NCBI GenBank assembly: GCA_003541985.1
Contig: DPLM01000225.1
Coordinates: 1 to 6,866, forward strand
Reading direction: 5' to 3'
DNA: 6,866 nt
From: Deltaproteobacteria bacterium
GTDB taxonomy: Bacteria; SAR324; NAC60-12
Of this stretch, positions 5,843 through 6,866 are shown in pieces (the first letter of the stretch is position 1; every line of letters begins with the position of its first letter). The notes beneath the pieces were generated by a model that worked only from the letters and a program-made list of their open reading frames with translations, did not search any database and was not told the origin of the DNA. Made by a program: the position numbers and the translations under genes.

Positions 5843-6475
5843 ATGGAAGAAAATTTTGATCCCGCTCATTTGCGGCAATTGCGTGAGACAAGCGCTTGTC
5901 CGGAAGGTCAACTGTCTGGTGTGGATCTGCAAGGAGTTGAATTGAATGGGGCAGATCTGATTGATGCAGATTTGAGTTATGCCAACTTGAGCCGAGCCGA
6001 TCTGAGTTATGCAGATCTCCGTAGGGTAAATCTGATTGGGGCCAAGATGGAAAAAGTCAATTTGGAAGGAGCCCAGCTGGAAGGAGCCAACTTGAGTGGA
6101 GCTCATCTTTGGGAAGCCAATCTGGATTTTACAACGATGCAGGGAGCACAACTTCAGGGAGCCGATCTAGAGGATGTAGATCTGAACGAAGCCGACATGC
6201 GTGGGGTAAATCTGGAGAGAGCGGAGCTACAGAGCTCTGTAATGATGAACGTAAACCTTGAAAAAGCTAACCTCAGCTACGCAGATTTACGTCGAGCTGA
6301 GTTACGAGGAGCTAACCTGAGAGAAGCTGTATGTTATCGAGTAGACCTACGGGAAGCGGATCTGGATGGTGCTGACTTACAAGGAGCAGAAATGAACTTT
6401 GCACTGATGCTTGGCTCGCGGCTTTGCAATACCGTGATGCCAGACGGTCGTATTGAATATGGTGGATGCCATTGA
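5843..6475 (+). CDS. pentapeptide-repeat protein (210 aa)
   Basis: About 34 pentapeptides run from residue 26 to about 198, giving some eight to nine coils of a right-handed beta-helix. Typical runs are GADLIDADLSYANLSRADLS (36-55) and GANLSGAHLWEANL (81-94). Its leader DPAHLRQLRETSACP (6-20) then GQLSGVDLQG aligns with the leader of the minus-strand pentapeptide gene, so the two are divergent paralogues. The end MPDGRIEYGGCH is a common cap of such proteins. No signal peptide or transmembrane segment is present. Function is unknown; a structural or partner-binding role is likely. Unlike its neighbour, its DNA repeats have diverged well. A broken acetyltransferase gene overlaps its last 17 bases. 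Confidence 0.92.
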   Translation: MEENFDPAHLRQLRETSACPEGQLSGVDLQGVELNGADLIDADLSYANLSRADLSYADLRRVNLIGAKMEKVNLEGAQLEGANLSGAHLWEANLDFTTMQGAQLQGADLEDVDLNEADMRGVNLERAELQSSVMMNVNLEKANLSYADLRRAELRGANLREAVCYRVDLREADLDGADLQGAEMNFALMLGSRLCNTVMPDGRIEYGGCH

Positions 6476-6866
6476 ATCCCACAAAGAATATAAGAATCTC
6501 TCTCCTGTTACTCTCATCCGTAGACTGAAAGAAGCAGACTTTAATCAATGGTTGGCACTCTACGATGTTTATGCTGAACACAATCGAGTTGCTCTCACTG
6601 AAATGGGTATTCAAACCACTTGGGGTTAGCTGATGGATTGATCACAACTACTTCAAGGTCTAGTCGCTGTGTAATAAGCTGCGCTAGTTGATAGGGCTCA
6701 TTTCCAGACGATGCCTAGTCCTTTGGGTTGTCAGAATATCGGCTTTCTGGGTAATTTGGTTGTTCTGCCCGGTACTCGTGATGTTGGGGTGGGCGGGCCA
6801 GTTGCTGCTGGATGAACTCCAGCAAATTAGCCTTCCCGAAGGCTAGGGACCTCTACGCTGGATCAC
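6459..6866 (+). pseudogene. decayed GNAT-family N-acetyltransferase (runs off window)
   Basis: The frame from ATG 6459 gives 56 residues, with TLIRRLKEADFNQWLALYDV at about 17-36 and IQTTW near the end. This is the typical start of a GNAT protein of the type that reads LIRPLKEADFxxWLPLW...TTW. It is stopped by TAG 6627-6629, but the same frame goes on with TGA, TAA, TAA and then recovers family-like sequence: QLLQGLVAV, then NIGFLGNLVVLPGTRDVGVG, which matches the beta4 strand and the acetyl-CoA binding R-x-x-G-x-G segment. Near 6800 a shift gives LLLDELQQISLPEG, a stop where family members have Trp, then GPLRWIT, like the strand before the final helices. Stops of all three kinds and a frameshift mean decay, not recoding. 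The ATG overlaps the preceding gene by 17 bases, so the original start is uncertain. The 3' end lies outside the window. Confidence 0.7.

Noticed and set aside
5843..6475. Qnr/MfpA-type gyrase-protecting role for the pentapeptide proteins
   Set aside because: Repeat sequence alone is not diagnostic, and no Qnr-like loop or family-specific segment is visible.
6627..6866. In-frame TGA codons in the acetyltransferase remnant read as selenocysteine
   Set aside because: TAG and TAA stops are mixed with the TGAs and a frameshift is present, so decay explains them better.
1..6866. Genome-wide reassignment of TGA to an amino acid
   Set aside because: metY, the aldo/keto reductase and the right pentapeptide gene all end at TGA in the expected place.

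Overview
The window looks like a Gram-negative bacterial chromosome of moderate GC with AT-rich spacers. A classical FliG, a MetY-type sulfhydrylase, a probable selenocysteine-containing SelW-like protein and remnants of an HD-GYP-like gene suggest a deltaproteobacterium-like lineage, perhaps a marine group such as SAR324. This placement is an inference from family flavour, not a database result.

Left part (1-3494). The window opens inside the 3' end of a metY-type O-acetylhomoserine sulfhydrylase. About 0.8 kb of broken coding sequence follows, read here as a decayed HD-GYP-like signalling gene. An intact fliG comes next, standing alone with no other flagellar gene beside it. Downstream on the minus strand is a second decayed gene, with one frameshift and one in-frame amber codon, whose end weakly resembles a TerB-like helical domain.

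Middle part (3495-4929). An intact aldo/keto reductase of the D-threo-aldose/L-fucose dehydrogenase type is followed 115 bases later by the most notable item: a 71-residue SelW/Rdx-family gene at 4621-4836. It is hidden from ordinary gene calling because its redox motif is C-x-x-U, with an in-frame TGA at 4651-4653. A SECIS-like hairpin with GGU in its apical loop lies just downstream of that TGA. A strong inverted repeat closes the unit.

Right part (4930-6866). Two pentapeptide-repeat proteins with clearly related N-termini are transcribed divergently from a 445-base, very AT-rich spacer that contains spaced direct repeats. The left gene still shows near-perfect 15-base tandem repeats. Overlapping the end of the right gene and running off the window is a decayed GNAT acetyltransferase gene with several stops of all three kinds.

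Taken together, intact genes of unrelated function alternate with three decaying genes, which suggests a poorly selected, rearranged chromosomal segment rather than one functional operon. The selenoprotein and the divergent pentapeptide pair are the parts most worth following up.
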